From contig CM069874.1 of assembly GCA_036172665.1 (NCBI GenBank), positions 55,286,707-55,350,706 of the forward strand: a DNA stretch of 64,000 nucleotides, written 5' to 3'. The notes below the pieces were generated by a model, which saw only the letters and a list, made by a program, of their open reading frames with translations, ran no database searches and was not told the DNA's origin. Below are positions 35,661-49,065 of this stretch, one piece after another (within the stretch, counting starts at the first letter, position 1; each line of letters starts with the position of its first letter). Source of the stretch: Prosopocoilus inquinatus. Its lineage: Eukaryota > Arthropoda > Insecta > Coleoptera > Lucanidae. A program made the position numbers and the translations under genes.

Positions 35661-37030
35661 GATAAAAAAATATGTTTTTTTAGATAGAAATTCGATTAAA
35701 TTAACAAAGAATTTTTAGTCAAGAAAAACAATTGCACTGCTATCATCAAAATATTTGTATGACCTTTTTATATATTTTTAAGTTGTGGTGTAATAATTTT
35801 TGTACTTTATTTAGTAGAGATCTTCTTTCTTTTTATAAAGATACCAAGATTTCGTAAATGGAATACAAAAAAATAAAATAAAATCATTATGAACTGAGTA
35901 GGCCATGTATAAAATTATGTTCCCTAATTAATTAACAAATGCCAATGTTAATTGCGTCTCATATTATTGTTTATAGCACTAGATGTGAGAGTCTTATCAC
36001 AGAGGCGTGTGTGCTTGAAATTAAATTCGTCCTAATCCCATAACACTTGCTTGGTTGACCGTCTTTAAACTTCGACATGAACAAGAGCATCTGCTTGTTG
36101 TCGGTGAAGTAAGAATATCTTCTTTCCTTATTGCTCGTATATTACATAACCAGAGGTAATTGACACAACCTGTATGTTATGTTAATAATTTTCTTGCTTA
36201 GAAAGGTATTGAAAAGGACTGGTTCATTTGTGAACTATACTTCACGGCAATTTGGTTAAAAAGCAAAACATCTGGTAATCTACAAATGACTATATTACAA
36301 AAGAAAAACAAAACAATCGAGGATAAAAATACAAAATATACAAAAAAAATTACAACACAAATTCTGACGCACACACCGGTATTATTACCTAAACTCTTAC
36401 GAATTAACGCTAAGCCTAAAGTTATAAAAGTACAAAAAATCCCAAAAATATTCTCGCGAAAAATAGGGATTTTAATATACAATTGTCATCTATTTTTATT
36501 TTCTACAGCCGGAAAAATACCGCTTTATATTTTCAGTGTTGGCCATCAGGGTGAATTCTGTAAGGCAATCGACAAGGAAACGGAACTTATGTACAGTATA
36601 TTGCTCGAATGTGATAAATATTTCGCAAGGGATTACGAGGCTTCCTTGTTATTGCCCAAGATTTCCAAATGAAAATGAAGTTTTACGTCTAAAATATATT
36701 TACACAATTACAACTAATATGGCTTTTGTGTACTGGCAATGGATAAAAAATGTTGTGCAACTTTACAAATCTAAAACTAGAAAGATTATCTCCTGTTTTA
36801 TATGTATTTCTTTTTTTTTTGAATAGTTCTGATAAAATATCCAATTTTTAAATTTGCCTTTTAAAAATCTCGCAGTGGTTTAATTTCTGCAGCTTGTAGA
36901 TTGACAATTTGCAATCCTTTAACGAAGTAAACGTCACGATCGATGGAGTTTCTATGTATTCTAAATCTTCTTAATATGCATCGTCTTCAATATCAGTAAA
37001 TTTATTCGATTCACTTGCTTTCTGTACTTG
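35661..37030. other. Intergenic, no gene recognised
   Basis: AT-rich. Overlapping open frames at 36198-36482 (-) and 36286-36672 (+) have no recognisable domain and are low-complexity in composition; they are not supported as genes. Confidence 0.45.
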
Positions 37031-37038
37031 GTTATAAC

Positions 37039-37234
37039 CAGGGAAAAGAATTCAGGCCACTTACTGTTGGACGCTTTTTACGTCGAATGTACTTTGCGAT
37101 GCATCGAATTGTTATTGAGTGGAAGGGGAAGAAGTGCAATGCGAGCGTTTGCACGTTATGGGCGAGGCTGATACAGTCCGAGTACTAAGTTTTTGTACCG
37201 TTCGCGGAACAAGTGGCCTGTATTCTTTTCCTTG
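37039..37234. mobile_element. 196-bp hAT MITE (CAGGGAA...GGCCACTTA ends), copy 2
   Basis: Exact 8-bp target duplications GTTATAAC at 37031-37038 and 37235-37242. Sequence shares GTTGGACGCTTTTTACG and ACAGTCCGAGTACTAA with 30483-30712. Confidence 0.85.
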
Positions 37235-38114
37235 GTTATAACACATCTCTCGCAACGTTATAACTTGTGAAAATCCACTTAGCGTCTTTTTCTATTGTCT
37301 CAAAAACTGTACATTGCAGGCAAGAATGTTGGACAACATTGTAAATCCACCTGATCCCATTTAGTTGTTTTCTTGTTAGTTCTGAGTGTTGCCTTTCAAG
37401 CACAGTTGGGTTTTAAACGCGTGATCGTGCATAAACTTATGGAAACTGGAAAGTGCGCTTTAGATTTTTTGGGCTTGTTTGCGTGCGCAAAATGTTGCTG
37501 CACTGTCTATATCTACAGTTGGATGATTTGTCTCAACTGTAAGCTCATATACAGGATGTGACTCTACCAGCCCTATATATCAAGTTTTTCTAATCGACGG
37601 TTCACGTAGTTCTAGTCCATAATAGGCGGTAATTCTGTGGAATAAATGACTGACCGGATCTACACGTTCCTCTAGATTTACAAAGACCTATTGAGAAGTG
37701 CGCGTTCTTTTGAGGCAATATACTCTTTAGTGGTACGCACCAATGTCCATTTTTCTACACGAGCCATGTGAGGCGGTGTAAAGGAACCCTTATGCACCAA
37801 CGTTTCGTGCATTAAAAAGGTGAGGGGTAATGCATGTAGTCAATTTGTCTAACAGAAGGTACGTTTAGTAAGTTTGATAAATTCAGTCTCTCGAAACAGA
37901 TATAATAGAAGTAACCCATGAATTAATGTTAATTATTGTTCTTAACATTTGTTAGGAGTATTATTTATTGTACGTACAGTTTGATTTGTGGCAGCGTTTC
38001 CATATAATCTTGAAAGTTCAGATGAGTTGCGGTGCTTGAAGCTCATGATTGGAAAACGTCTATAGATAAAAGGAAGTGATTCCGGAATCGATTAAATTAG
38101 AGCTAAAGATAATA

Positions 38115-38555
38115 TCCGTTCCTTACCGTTTGTTACCTCTGTCGTCAAGATAACGTAATTTCAAGTTATACACTTGCAACATTCAAGTAAACCAATGAAA
38201 GAACTGGTAAAGGAATATTTTTGATAATTTACGAAAAACGTACATACTAAAAAAAAGGAAATGAGTATTTCATAATCTAAAATGACTTTTTCACGTTTCT
38301 GAATTTATGTAATGGAAGTACATAATATTAAATACTGTAAACTTTATTTTAAACAAAAGCCAAAAATGTAATGCGTATCCCGTATCAAATTAATCAAAAA
38401 ATTGAGTAAAAATGATATTTTAAGTTAAAAGTGCAATTGGTAACTCCGGCGCGAGATGTCGCCACTTGAGCTAAAATTGGTAATATTACGGTAACATTAC
38501 CGGTAAGGTAACATTAAAAATAAATTACCGGTAATTTAACAACACTAGAAGATTC
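38115..38555. mobile_element. Truncated TGTTGTGAGTCGG hAT-like copy
   Basis: Lacks the left end. The right half ends CGGTAATTTAACAACACTA. It spans the position where the homologous element at 24 kb carries the hammerhead insertion, and is uninterrupted there. Confidence 0.65.
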
Positions 38556-39131
38556 TAACCGACGGTGCAGAAAAGTGTTTAAAAAATCATATTAGTGGCC
38601 ATTATTGACTATACATACGGCAGAGACTCTTTAGTGATCATCACATACACTGCGGCAGATACTGATCTTATTTGTTTGCGAACAAAGCGCTATGGTGTGA
38701 CTCATACCGTTTTCGATTGGGATACATTATATGCACTGAGTGAAATATTCATCTCACTTTAACTCATGGAATAAAATACAGAGATACACTGAGTGCGCAC
38801 TCAGTACACATATTAGCTGTTTTCTCGTTACACAATTTGTGTACCTAAACGAGTCCAAAAGCATAAGAAATCGCGAAGCGCACGTCTTTTGACCCCCGCG
38901 TTTTAAACTCAATGTATCCATCCCCTGTCCCCTCAAGCAACACCTTTTATTTTTGCCGTTGGAGCTTATGTTCCCCACCCTTGAATTTTTAGCTTAAGTT
39001 AAAAAGTTAAAGTTGTTTTTGGAGTTCCAGAGTTCATTTTAACTACAAGGTAGAAAAGTATTTTTTTTAATCTTTTAATTTTGCTGTCACAAGCAAGAGA
39101 GAGAGAGTGAATGCCTCAACGTATTGTAGTA

Positions 39132-39293
39132 AGGCTCAATTCTCACACGGCATCGCGTCATTTTGCTGCTTTTAAAAATTGCTATGGTTTTAAATTAAGC
39201 AATTTTCACTTGGCAGCATTTCACGTCAAAAAATTACATGTAAAGCTTAGGAACCAAAATGACGCGACGCGCTGCCTCGTGAGAATTGAGCCT
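39132..39293. mobile_element. Palindromic MITE (AGGCTCAATTCTCAC ends)
   Basis: Ends AGGCTCAATTCTCAC and GTGAGAATTGAGCCT are exact complements, followed by paired GCGTCATTTTG and CAAAATGACGC. 162 bp, non-coding. Confidence 0.8.
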
Positions 39294-40100
39294 AAAAATA
39301 CGTTCCCGTTAGATTGTACTCAAAGCTCGTGGGTTTAAAACTCAACTGTGTTTAGCGCGCAACATTCGGAGGTTATGGGAAAACACCTACATACACCCCA
39401 ATCGAAAGCGCTATCAACAGAAAACCACGGTCAGCTGACTTGGTATATCATCTGCGGTCAGCCCAATTCTCCTAAAAATGTGTTCCAGTAAAGCGAGCAG
39501 TCGAACGTGTCAACTAGCGTCCTCTCATATTCATTAATTAGTTGTTACCATGGTTACGACAGCGACGCTTATTTTGACAACTTAAATATCAAGACGAATA
39601 GACTAGCAAAGTAAAGTCACAGAAGGCGGAGCTGAGTCGTTTACTATCTTTTGTCTAATAAAGCAGACGTGAGTTGTAAATTACTCTCGCTGTAACGCCG
39701 GAGTTGACCTGAACATAACCTAACATTTAAGAATGTTAAGACAACAAGACTAAATAAGTTTTTACAGTTTTATAAGTATGGTACATTGTATTGGAAAATT
39801 GTTGACAAACTCATTGTATGCTTTCCCAGAGACATTTTTTTTTATTTTGTTGCGTTAGGTTATGTTTATTAATGGTTCGTTGACCTGCAGCTGAACTAAG
39901 CTCAGACAAGCATTTTATACATTTTTTTAATAGCAAATGATTTATTATATTTTCAGTTTGTTTGTTGTTGTTGCGTAACCCATGCATTTTTACAGTCCAA
40001 TAGACTCCGTTTCAAATTTTGCGCCAGTTTTACGACCGCCCACTTTTCTAATCTATTGTATTTCTCATAACTAAAAATTTCAAGATGACACTAATTTTGT

Positions 40101-40250
40101 AAAGTCCCTAGATCTATCAAAGTAACGCAAATGGTAAGGACAATGAGTTAGAGAGAGAACAATTGGTAAAGACCATGAGTTAGAGTAAGAACTATCGAAA
40201 AGGAATCAATATGGCGCGGTACGTACTTTGATAGATCTAGAGACCTTATA
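40101..40250. mobile_element. MITE with AAGTCCCTAGATCTATCAAAGTA ends
   Basis: Inverted ends of about 22 bp (CTAGATCTATCAAAGTA and TACTTTGATAGATCTAG). The interior has two imperfect copies of a ~28-bp unit containing AATGGTAAGGACAATGAG. Confidence 0.75.
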
Positions 40251-40556
40251 GTTTGGAATTTGAGGACGCCACTTGACACCCGCTTTTAATTTTTTCCAAA
40301 AAACATTTTTTAATACTCTTTAGACCGGCCGTATATGACATATCAATTCAGCTGGCCGTGCTACTCCTTAGGTTTCGTAGACATTTTTTTATCGGAAACT
40401 ACTTTTTATAATAATTTTCACGCGTCTAACGATTCTAATAAAATTATTTCACCACAGTTGATCACGTCTACTCTAGTTACCGATGTCTCCACCCCATAGA
40501 TAAAAGATATATTAGATGTCAAAGTCAACGTTGTATATGTGAAGCATAAGGTTCTT

Positions 40557-40887
40557 CACACCTCGTGTTCAGGTAGCGACATTCGTGATTTTTTCAGTCT
40601 GTCCTTGTCGCACAATAATCTTGTCTAGGGATAAAAAAACACAGTCGAAAGTTTGTTAATCAAAGTGACGTTTTACAAATGGCATTTTACTATGGCTGCG
40701 GAAAATAACATAACCTAATACATTTTTGACTAGACAGTCGGCTGTAAACTACTATAATCGTAGTAAACAGAATTCCCTAAAAGTGTTGATTTCTTTGTTG
40801 CTCTTGCGACATTTGTATTTGTTATCTTTGTTACACCAGAATCTCGGAATGGGAATGTATTGGCGTCACCTGAACACGTAAGTGTGT
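40557..40887. mobile_element. MITE with CGTGTTCAGGT ends, copy 2
   Basis: Same family and orientation as 29551-29876; high similarity over its whole length by eye. Confidence 0.8.
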
Positions 40888-41291
40888 TGATTTAAGGTGC
40901 TTTTTTTCGCTTAAAAGTTTGAATCGTGTTTCGAATAGTTTGAACCTGAATTTCGTAGTTGTTGCATCAAAACACCTGACTTGAATTTTTCATTGACAGT
41001 TCAATTGTAAATAACTAATTCAATACAAACAAGTTTTAAAAATAGAGAGATTCCATGAGAAGAATGTTTGTTTTTGAATCAAAACACGTTTGGATCACGA
41101 TTTTTTGAGCGAAAGAAAGCACCTTTAGTGACCTTAGTGGAGCAACAAAATGCGCGCTTAGCGCGGCCCGAGGGGAGTTAAGATAAAAAAGGCGGGTAAT
41201 TTAAAAATATTTCTGCGTTAACGGTTTAAAATTTGTTCAGGAAATTAAAATCTAATACGTTGAGCTGCATTCTTGTCCAGATACTAGTTTA

Positions 41292-41480
41292 GGGCTATTC
41301 CAGAAGAATGAACAGATAATTGGTGATTTGCTTTCTATAAATTACAATCACGTTTGCCCGGATTTTTTCACTCCGGCGCATAATAAGGCCGTGGTAGCCG
41401 AAAAAGTGCACTTTTCGTTTATCATTCTCTCTTACCTTATTTTTATCACAAATTGTCCTGTTCGTTCGCCTGGAATGGCC
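41292..41480. mobile_element. MITE with GGCCATTCCAG ends
   Basis: Left GGGCTATTCCAGAAGAATGA and right, reversed, GGCCATTCCAGGCGAACGAA pair over about 23 bp with a few mismatches. Non-coding. Confidence 0.65.
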
Positions 41481-41529
41481 GTAAACGAAATTTAAACGTT
41501 TACTTGAAGAAAAAATCGAATTTAAGTGT

Positions 41530-41839
41530 GGTTTATACAGTCACTAAAACTAATAACTAAACATTAAAAACTATCAACTAAGAAATTAAAAGGCCGTACT
41601 CATACGAAGCGGTTTATACAACTTCACTAAAAATTAAGAATTCGTTTATTTCAATTCTTAGTTGAAAAGGCGGGATGACCGTAAATTTGACTGTACTTTC
41701 CAGTTAAAATTCCCTCCACGGAATTTTCACAGCTAGGTGTGCAACGAGCATGCGTAATTTTTGCTTGTATAAACGGAAACTTTTGCATTGTTTTAATTTT
41801 AGTTTTAGTTAATTTTTAGTTTTAGTGACTGTATAAACC
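41530..41839. mobile_element. MITE with GGTTTATACAGTCACTAAAAC ends
   Basis: The left end GGTTTATACAGTCACTAAAA is exactly mirrored at 41820-41839; inner AT-rich arms also pair. 310 bp. Confidence 0.8.
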
Positions 41840-42512
41840 AAGCATTATACTTTGGCCTCTCACAACCGATTTCAAACTTATCAAAATCAATAAAAGGTAA
41901 CCAGGGAAACTTAAAAAATATGCCAAAAATTACAGATTTAAAACTATGGCAACAGACATAAACCCCTGTGCTCCACCCGACGCCAACACTTGTCGTGAAA
42001 GTTCCCAATTAGTGACTAGTGTTGTTCAGGGCGTTAAACTGCCAAAGGAATTTTTCTTTTGGTGTATTTGCGTTTATTTCTTTACGAGACTTGGAAAATA
42101 GTTAATCCACAAGCCTGCAAAATCAAACCAAATGAATGTATAAAGCAAAATATTTTTCAAACACTACAGTATGCGTAACAGTAAATTTAAAAGTAGGATA
42201 TTTTATCAGAACTATTCAAGAAAAAAAAATAAGTATAAATAGGAGACAATCATTGTAGTCGCATGTGTTAAAAAAAATTTATTTTGGCAATATCTCACCA
42301 AATCAAAGAAGAGAAGTTAAATAATGTAGTAGGTAAGAAAAATTGCCCATCATTTTTTATTAAATGAATGTCTGAACGTGCAAAGATCGATCAGGAAAAG
42401 TGTACAAAGTTTGTATATGAGCAGCAAGCTTTTGTCAGAAGGAAAGAAACTTCATCAATACAATACTTTTAAAAGAAACCATAACAATGAGGCGCTTGCT
42501 ACTTTGTGATTA

Positions 42513-42633
42513 GTCTGTTCGTTTGTCCCACGTTTGTTGCACTAGTTTACACTGAAAGTATTTTCATCTCGTATTAATGTATGCGGTTAGATCAAGACAT
42601 AAATAGTGTCACTAGTGCAACAAGCGAACAGAC
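42513..42633. mobile_element. Small MITE with GTCTGTTCG ends
   Basis: GTCTGTTCGTTTGT and inner TTGTTGCACTAGT pair with ACTAGTGCAACAA and GCGAACAGAC at the right. Confidence 0.65.
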
Positions 42634-42658
42634 CCAGTATCATATGAATTTGACTAAA

Positions 42659-42698
42659 TAGTCTTGTATCTCACTGAAATCAGTGAGATACAAGATCC
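42659..42698. repeat. Perfect 15-bp hairpin
   Basis: CTTGTATCTCACTGA and TCAGTGAGATACAAG separated by AA. Isolated; no T-tract or gene context that would give it a role. Confidence 0.7.
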
Positions 42699-42803
42699 TG
42701 TTTGACTCTTATGAAACAGAGTGAGTGAGTATTGTAATATAGAAATGACGTTTTTATAGACAAATGCCTCACTTGTTAAGGTTACTTTTTTGTGATTTTT
42801 CAT

Positions 42804-42973
42804 TATACTCTGTTCACGCTAAGAACGTAGCAGGAGAATCGTACATTCTGCCTCCCCTCGTTGACGCTAGCGCGTTGAGTAGATTACTTAATTCCTAACA
42901 ACGCTGATCTGGCGAGCGATTGGAGGGAGAGTGTACGATATTCCTACTAAGTTTATAGCGTGAACAAAGTATA
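42804..42973. mobile_element. MITE with TATACTTTGTTCACGCTA ends
   Basis: Left TATACTCTGTTCACGCTAAG and right, reversed, TATACTTTGTTCACGCTATA pair, followed by paired AGTAGGAAT/ATTCCTACT-like arms. 170 bp with TA borders. Confidence 0.7.
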
Positions 42974-45900
42974 GTACTTATGCAATCAAGTTAAAAACTT
43001 TTAACACATGCCGTAGAATGTTTGATGTCTTTTGGGGTTTTAGAACATTTTAAACTACCCTTATCAAAGATTTGGTTCAATTTCTACAATAAATATTTAA
43101 AGTAAGAAATTTTTGGACTGCAGGTATGGTTCAGAGATAGAACACGTTCTATTTGTTTCAGATAGTTTTTTATTCCATTCAAATTTTGATGAAATTTACT
43201 GAACCTATAATTCACTTCTTTCAAGAAATAGGATGACGTAATACTGGTGTCTGCCCACAATTTGTAAACCTTTGCACTGATCAATCTCGATAGAATGCTT
43301 TGTGTGAAATGATAAAAACCTATAAAACTTGCGAGTACTATTAATTCCCTGAGTGTTGACTAAACCTAACGTCATTATACTAGTTTAAATCTTATTTTTC
43401 GTCTTTACATGAGCAAACTCTTTTGTTTAATGTTTTCCAACTGAAAAATGCTACTAGAATCGGTGGCCTTTCACACAAAAACCTTGGCGTCTTAAGATAG
43501 AATTTAAAGTTAGTAACACTAAATAAACTTTCAATAATCAGTCAAAAATTTAACGCGAAATAGATTTTTCAACTGTCAATGGAAAACCTATTTCATTTTT
43601 CTTTATAAGAAAGCAAGTAAGTACTTTTTTAAAGAATATTTCATAATGGTCTTGAAACAATTAAAAAAAAATTGAGTGTATCGGCACAATTGAATAACAG
43701 AGTTGAAAAATCTAAAAAAAAGTTACACAAAAGAAAACTTACACAACCTTTCATTTCTAATTCGTAACCACTGTGAATTAAAGAGTAAAAATTGTTATGG
43801 ATTGACAAGGAAAAAAATGCAAATGTACTGTTACAGCAAATTTTTAGATTTTGCTTTAATGTGACTGTAGAAAAAAACATTTAATTTTCTTTAAAAAAAA
43901 AAAGTTTTATATAATTAATTTTTTTAAAACTCAGTGTTTTTTTTGTGGTAGACGTCGCGTTCCTTTTATAGAATTTTTATAGAATTGAGCTTAGACCAGT
44001 TAGGGCTAAGTTGCTGTTCAGCTAATAATAAAGTGAATAAAAATTATATCAACTGAGGAACTAATTTAGAGAAAGTGTAAAACTGGTTTCGTTTAAATAA
44101 AAGTATCTTTTGGAAACTACTTCATGACAAAACTTTCGTACAATTAATTTTCACCGCTACTGAGAGACGAACAAACAGGTAAGAGGGATGCAATTTCCTC
44201 ACTTTTGTTTACTTCATTTCAAAGGTAGTTTAAGTTACAGTGAGGAAGTGAGGTAAGGTAAGGAAGGAGACTTAAATTTTTGCAATTTAACACACTCGAT
44301 AGATAAAGGTATTGGCATGGTATTCTTCGTCTATATTAATAAATGTAAAAATTTGCTGTACCAGCAGCACTCACGGACACGAAACATAAATAAAAGTATA
44401 AATATCTGAGTGTATTGCGACAGAAGCAGAAAATTTTTTCATACATCCTTATGACTAGAAGTCACGAAGCAAAAATTATAACTTAATATTAATTTAATGG
44501 CAGTGATATTACAGAGTTCGTTGGTACAAGAAATTCTTAAGAAGAGCAGAACTTTTTTTTTAATATTCAAACTGCCTACTTGCGTAAATAATCATCAAAA
44601 TTATACTTTTAGTCTTAGATTTTTTCCTAAAACCTAAAACTTTCACAATGCATTGTTTTATGTGATTAATCAAATTCTGGAAATAGTTCTCTTTAATGGT
44701 TTTTAATACAATGAATAATTGCCAACTAATGCAGAAACATGTAAATAAACAGATGTAAATGTAACATTTGCGTAATAATGACAATATTAATAGTTTTTTT
44801 TTTAACTATTCAATTTATATAATATACTAGAAATGTTTGTTGCAGAAATGTGCAAAAATTAAAATGTCATCAAATTCTGTTAACAAACAGATTTTACAAA
44901 TTTAAACAATATGTTTTGTAATGTTTTTAAAGATTTTTGAATTAAACAATGCCTATAAATCTATCAATTTTTACTTTATTAAAAAAAAAAAACTTTTTAA
45001 GTTCATATCTGAAGAATCTGTGAAACGGTAGCGGACCGTGAAGTTATTTGTAAAGTTATTACGAAATTGTTTTGTAAATTTTCATCTGACTAAAGTCGAA
45101 TTTAATTATAAGACAAGGTATTAGAAAATAAATATATAATCGGTGATTTGTTTACAATATTTACAAAATATCATTACAGCTAGGTATATATTTCTCTAGA
45201 TTAAAAATGGAAGCCCTGTATCAGCATATTCAGTCTGAATGTCCAGCAGTCCTTTTCAAGAATAAACTTAGCAATTAAGTTCACTGCTCCAAAGCTGATT
45301 CAGAAAATGAATTTAAGAATTTCTTGCACGAGATTTCCTAATGTAAAAAGAAAACAAATTAAAACGTCGGCTAGTCTCGTAAACAACAATGCAACAATCG
45401 CCCGCAGCAAACATCCGTACTCTTTTATTCAGTATTTACATAAAGACTTTGTCTCTTATCAACTACCATAAAAAGAGGCAACAGAATTTTAACCATATCA
45501 TTATGATTTGTCAGCGCAGATCAAGAAGGCGGGTGATACTAAAACCTGGATTCTCACTGCCTCAGCTGGGTTTCGTTGAAGGCTGATGATGCATCTCAGA
45601 ATCTCGTCTGATTACCATCTAAAAGCAGCACAGCATGAGGAATTTAAATTTTAAATTTTACTTCAAACAATACAAGCTGTAAAAGATTCAAGTGAAAGTA
45701 CTGGGACCTCACCTATTATAAGAAATATGAATTTAGTTACGTTACGATTAAATTGTTCGTGCTTAGTTCTTTTTAGTTCTTCAAGTTTGCTACTTTAAAT
45801 TTTTCCAACCATGATCCCGCTTCGTTTATATTTCTGATGGTATCCTGTTACGGTTTGAAAACGTTTTCAAAAGTCACTTGCAGATATCTTCGATCTAATT

Positions 45901-46730
45901 TTATGTTGCAAGCAGCAGGCTGTTTTCTTTTATACATTTCAGACCAATAAATCTTTTTACGATTTCGCTGTTTCTGCACTATATTTGTCTTTGTTAAACT
46001 TTTATCGGCCCGAAGTCGATTTCACAATCACTTGCAACGGTTGCAGCTGCATTTTCAGTCATTACGTGGGAATTAAACTGATGTTTATTCTAAACGTCAA
46101 AGCTGGTTGTAAAAGTCGACATCGCGTTAGTTTTTTTTTCGTGTTATCTTGTTCCAATGATGAACGTTTTTTTATTCACTTGTTTCGTCGGAAGTGTAAA
46201 TTACATGCACACTTGACGCCAATGGTTCTTACGGATATCAGGCCCTCCGGAAGGCCAAAAGCCGCCCCCGTGCCACTCCATATTTTGGCGCCCTCTGACA
46301 CATGAGTTGGGACATACAAAACAGTCAATTATTAGAATAATTAAAAAAGTAAAAGAAAATTTTAAGTGTTGGCGAACGCTCTTCCACTTTTCTTTAAACA
46401 TTTTTCTTCACTTTTTTAAACATTTTTCTTCATATTTTTTAAACAGACAGCGCGAAGCGGTTTCTTCTCATCTGACTAAGGAGGTTTCTGTTTCAGATTC
46501 CCCCTTCAAAATGTAAGTGGGCGAAACCCGCTTGTTATTAGAAAAAGGAACTCAAAAAGGAATGTAATGTAATTTGTTTCTTTTTTTAACCAAACCGTAA
46601 CAGCTCACATAATTCATTTTTTAACCTAATTATTAAGTACATTAAATTTTTTATGAAAAATTTAAGCACATGAAAATTACAACTTTTATTAGGTGTGTTC
46701 TGCATGACTTTTGCAGTAATATTTTAAATA
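42974..46730. other. Gene-free AT-rich stretch
   Basis: No recognisable protein, RNA gene or complete mobile element. All open frames are short and of low-complexity composition. Confidence 0.45.
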
Positions 46731-48116
46731 TACAGGCTGTTCTTTTACTGTGTACAAATATTTAAACCTGTAATACATCACCATAAATGGCAACGATTAA
46801 ACTTACGTACCCTTAAGAACAAGTTAATAGTTTTCGAGAAAAATGCATTGGAAGATTTTCACCAAACCGTTTGAGAACTGCTGACATAGCGAACGACTGG
46901 ATGGTACGCCGCCTTGCCTGTGTGACCCGAATATAGGTCAGTGTTTTACGATGTATTAAACGAACATCTGTTTGATTCGTATGAGGCCTATTAATAGATC
47001 GTAACAGTCGAAACATTTTAAACGCGCTCACAAAGCGCATGGATTAATTAAAACAAGTGCCACTTCGCTCCAAGTAAATACAATTTTTTAGATATTTTCA
47101 AATTATAAACTGCACAAAAAAATGCGGATGAGTTAAATAATGACATCACCGTCATTCACGGTTTTATTTTCGGATATTTTACCCTCACAAGCAATAAATT
47201 GCCTTTCCATTTCTAATTAAATAAATTAAGATTTCTTTAGTTTAATAAAGAAACTTTAAAATAATGTAGTAATTTATCAACTGTTTGGAAGCTTAAAATC
47301 GGTCGCATTACGTAATCACACTACGGAGAATAAAATAGCTGTTAAAACTGATATGTGCTCACTACCAATATGACTGACATTAAATTAAAAATTTCAATTA
47401 ATTTAATTATGAAATTTGGCATTTTTAACGTGCTTGCATTGCAAATTCCAAAATGTACAAATTGATTAGCAAACGGAGAATCTAAGAAAGTGAACTGGAA
47501 TCAACCGGTTTTAAACAGCGGCAGCCCCAGCACGGAACCTGCGTTACGTTGTTACCCGCGCTCATATCTCATCATCAGACTGCGGGAGTTTAGGCACTAA
47601 AAAAATCAATTTTAGGCACCTAAAAAAGGCTCATAAATGTGTAAAATAGGCACGAATAAAATACAAATAGTCTCCAAAATATTTGTATGTATGTATATTA
47701 AAATTAAACTAAATAGCATTTTCAAATAGTTAATTCGGAAAGTACTGATCGTCAGAAATATATATTTCTAGAAACTGTTTAAATTTTTTTATAATTTGCT
47801 ACCTTTTAATTAAGACGTATAGTAGCATCAAACATAAGAAAAATGTTTGCACGCTTGGTAAAAAATTATATTACCATCAGTTGCAGAACAAAATGAATTT
47901 TTAATCCATTCTCGATTTTTCTGAGTTACCCATCTGATTAGAATCGTTTAAACAATTAAATAATATAGACACATTTCCTGCAAGTAGAAGAATTTATAAA
48001 TTGGGGGTGCAAGAAGAGACGTTCGGTTTTGTTTTATTTTTTTTATTAAAGCCGACTTACTAAATAAAAATCAAATGTACCCCATGCAGTTCGGCTTAAA
48101 TCAATGAAAACATTTA

Positions 48117-48941
48117 TACAGTGTGTCCCCGGAATGATTTCGCAATACGTGTAATGGACCAAAAATGTTTGAATTCAGGTTACATGTCTTGCAGTTCAGG
48201 TCTGCTTGTGCGCGAAATAAATGTGTGCCAAATTTGACGCTGAAGTTATTCAAGGTGGCGGAATTAGCGCAAGAAGAAATAAAATCTCTGTAGGCTAAGT
48301 GGTCTTGCTTTTGAATTTAGAAGATAATATTGGTGAGATAAAATGAAAATGTCATCTGAAATTGAGTAGATATACCAAATTCGTATCGTGAACTCAATCT
48401 ATGGACACACTGTACGTTAATGCGGTGTTCCTTTTGAATTTAGAAGAAAATTTTACTAAGATAAAATGTTTCTCACTTGAAATTAGGAAGATATACCATT
48501 TCCAACATCCTAGAAAGAAAACTTGAATTGCGAAAAATTATTAAATTTTGAAATTTCAGTCAGTTGGAAAATGTTAACTCTATCTACATATTTATTTATT
48601 GGCTAAAATTCATATAAAAGGTGATTAGTGAAATAATATTCCACTCCTAGTAGCACCTTATTGCGTCTTACAACTCTATTGAAATATTATTTTTCCATAA
48701 TTTATTTATTTTTTCTAGGGTGTTTGAATTTAGTATATCTACCTGATTTGAAATAACAATCATTTTATCTCACTAATAATTTCTTCTTGTGCTAATTCCG
48801 CCACCTTGAAGAATTTCAACGTCAAACTTGACATACATCTATTTCGCGTCAAGCAGACCTGAACTGCAAAACATGAAATCTGAATTAAAAAATGTTTGGT
48901 CCATTATACGTATCGTGAACACAATCCGGGGACATACTGTA
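48117..48941. mobile_element. Foldback element with TACAGTRTGTCCCCGGA ends
   Basis: 825 bp; the two halves are largely reverse complements (ends, TTTGGTCCATTA.ACGTAT, AAGCAGACCTGAACTGCA, TTCGCGC blocks), with the fold centre near 48530. No coding frame. Confidence 0.8.
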
Positions 48942-49065
48942 GAAAGAGAGGTATTGATGTCCTTAGTTGTTTCTCCATTTTGAATAGAAAAGCCTTCTTA
49001 CCTTCAGGGGATATCCATAGCGTTTGTACAAGATTCTAAAAAAATCTCGCAGTCATAATTTTTTA

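Larger units (their letters stand above)
38556..40556. other. Intergenic stretch with small inverted-repeat elements
   Basis: No gene seen. Holds the palindromic elements at 39132-39293 and 40101-40250. A GAGAGAGAGA run is at about 39100. The open frame at 39111-39338 follows the palindromic element and is not a gene. Confidence 0.4.

Noticed and set aside
36198..36672. Hydrophobic 94-codon minus frame and Lys-rich 128-codon plus frame
   Set aside because: They overlap each other, show low-complexity composition and no family features.
46201..46401. Possible small gene near a GC-richer patch
   Set aside because: Short, overlaps an opposite frame, no family features.
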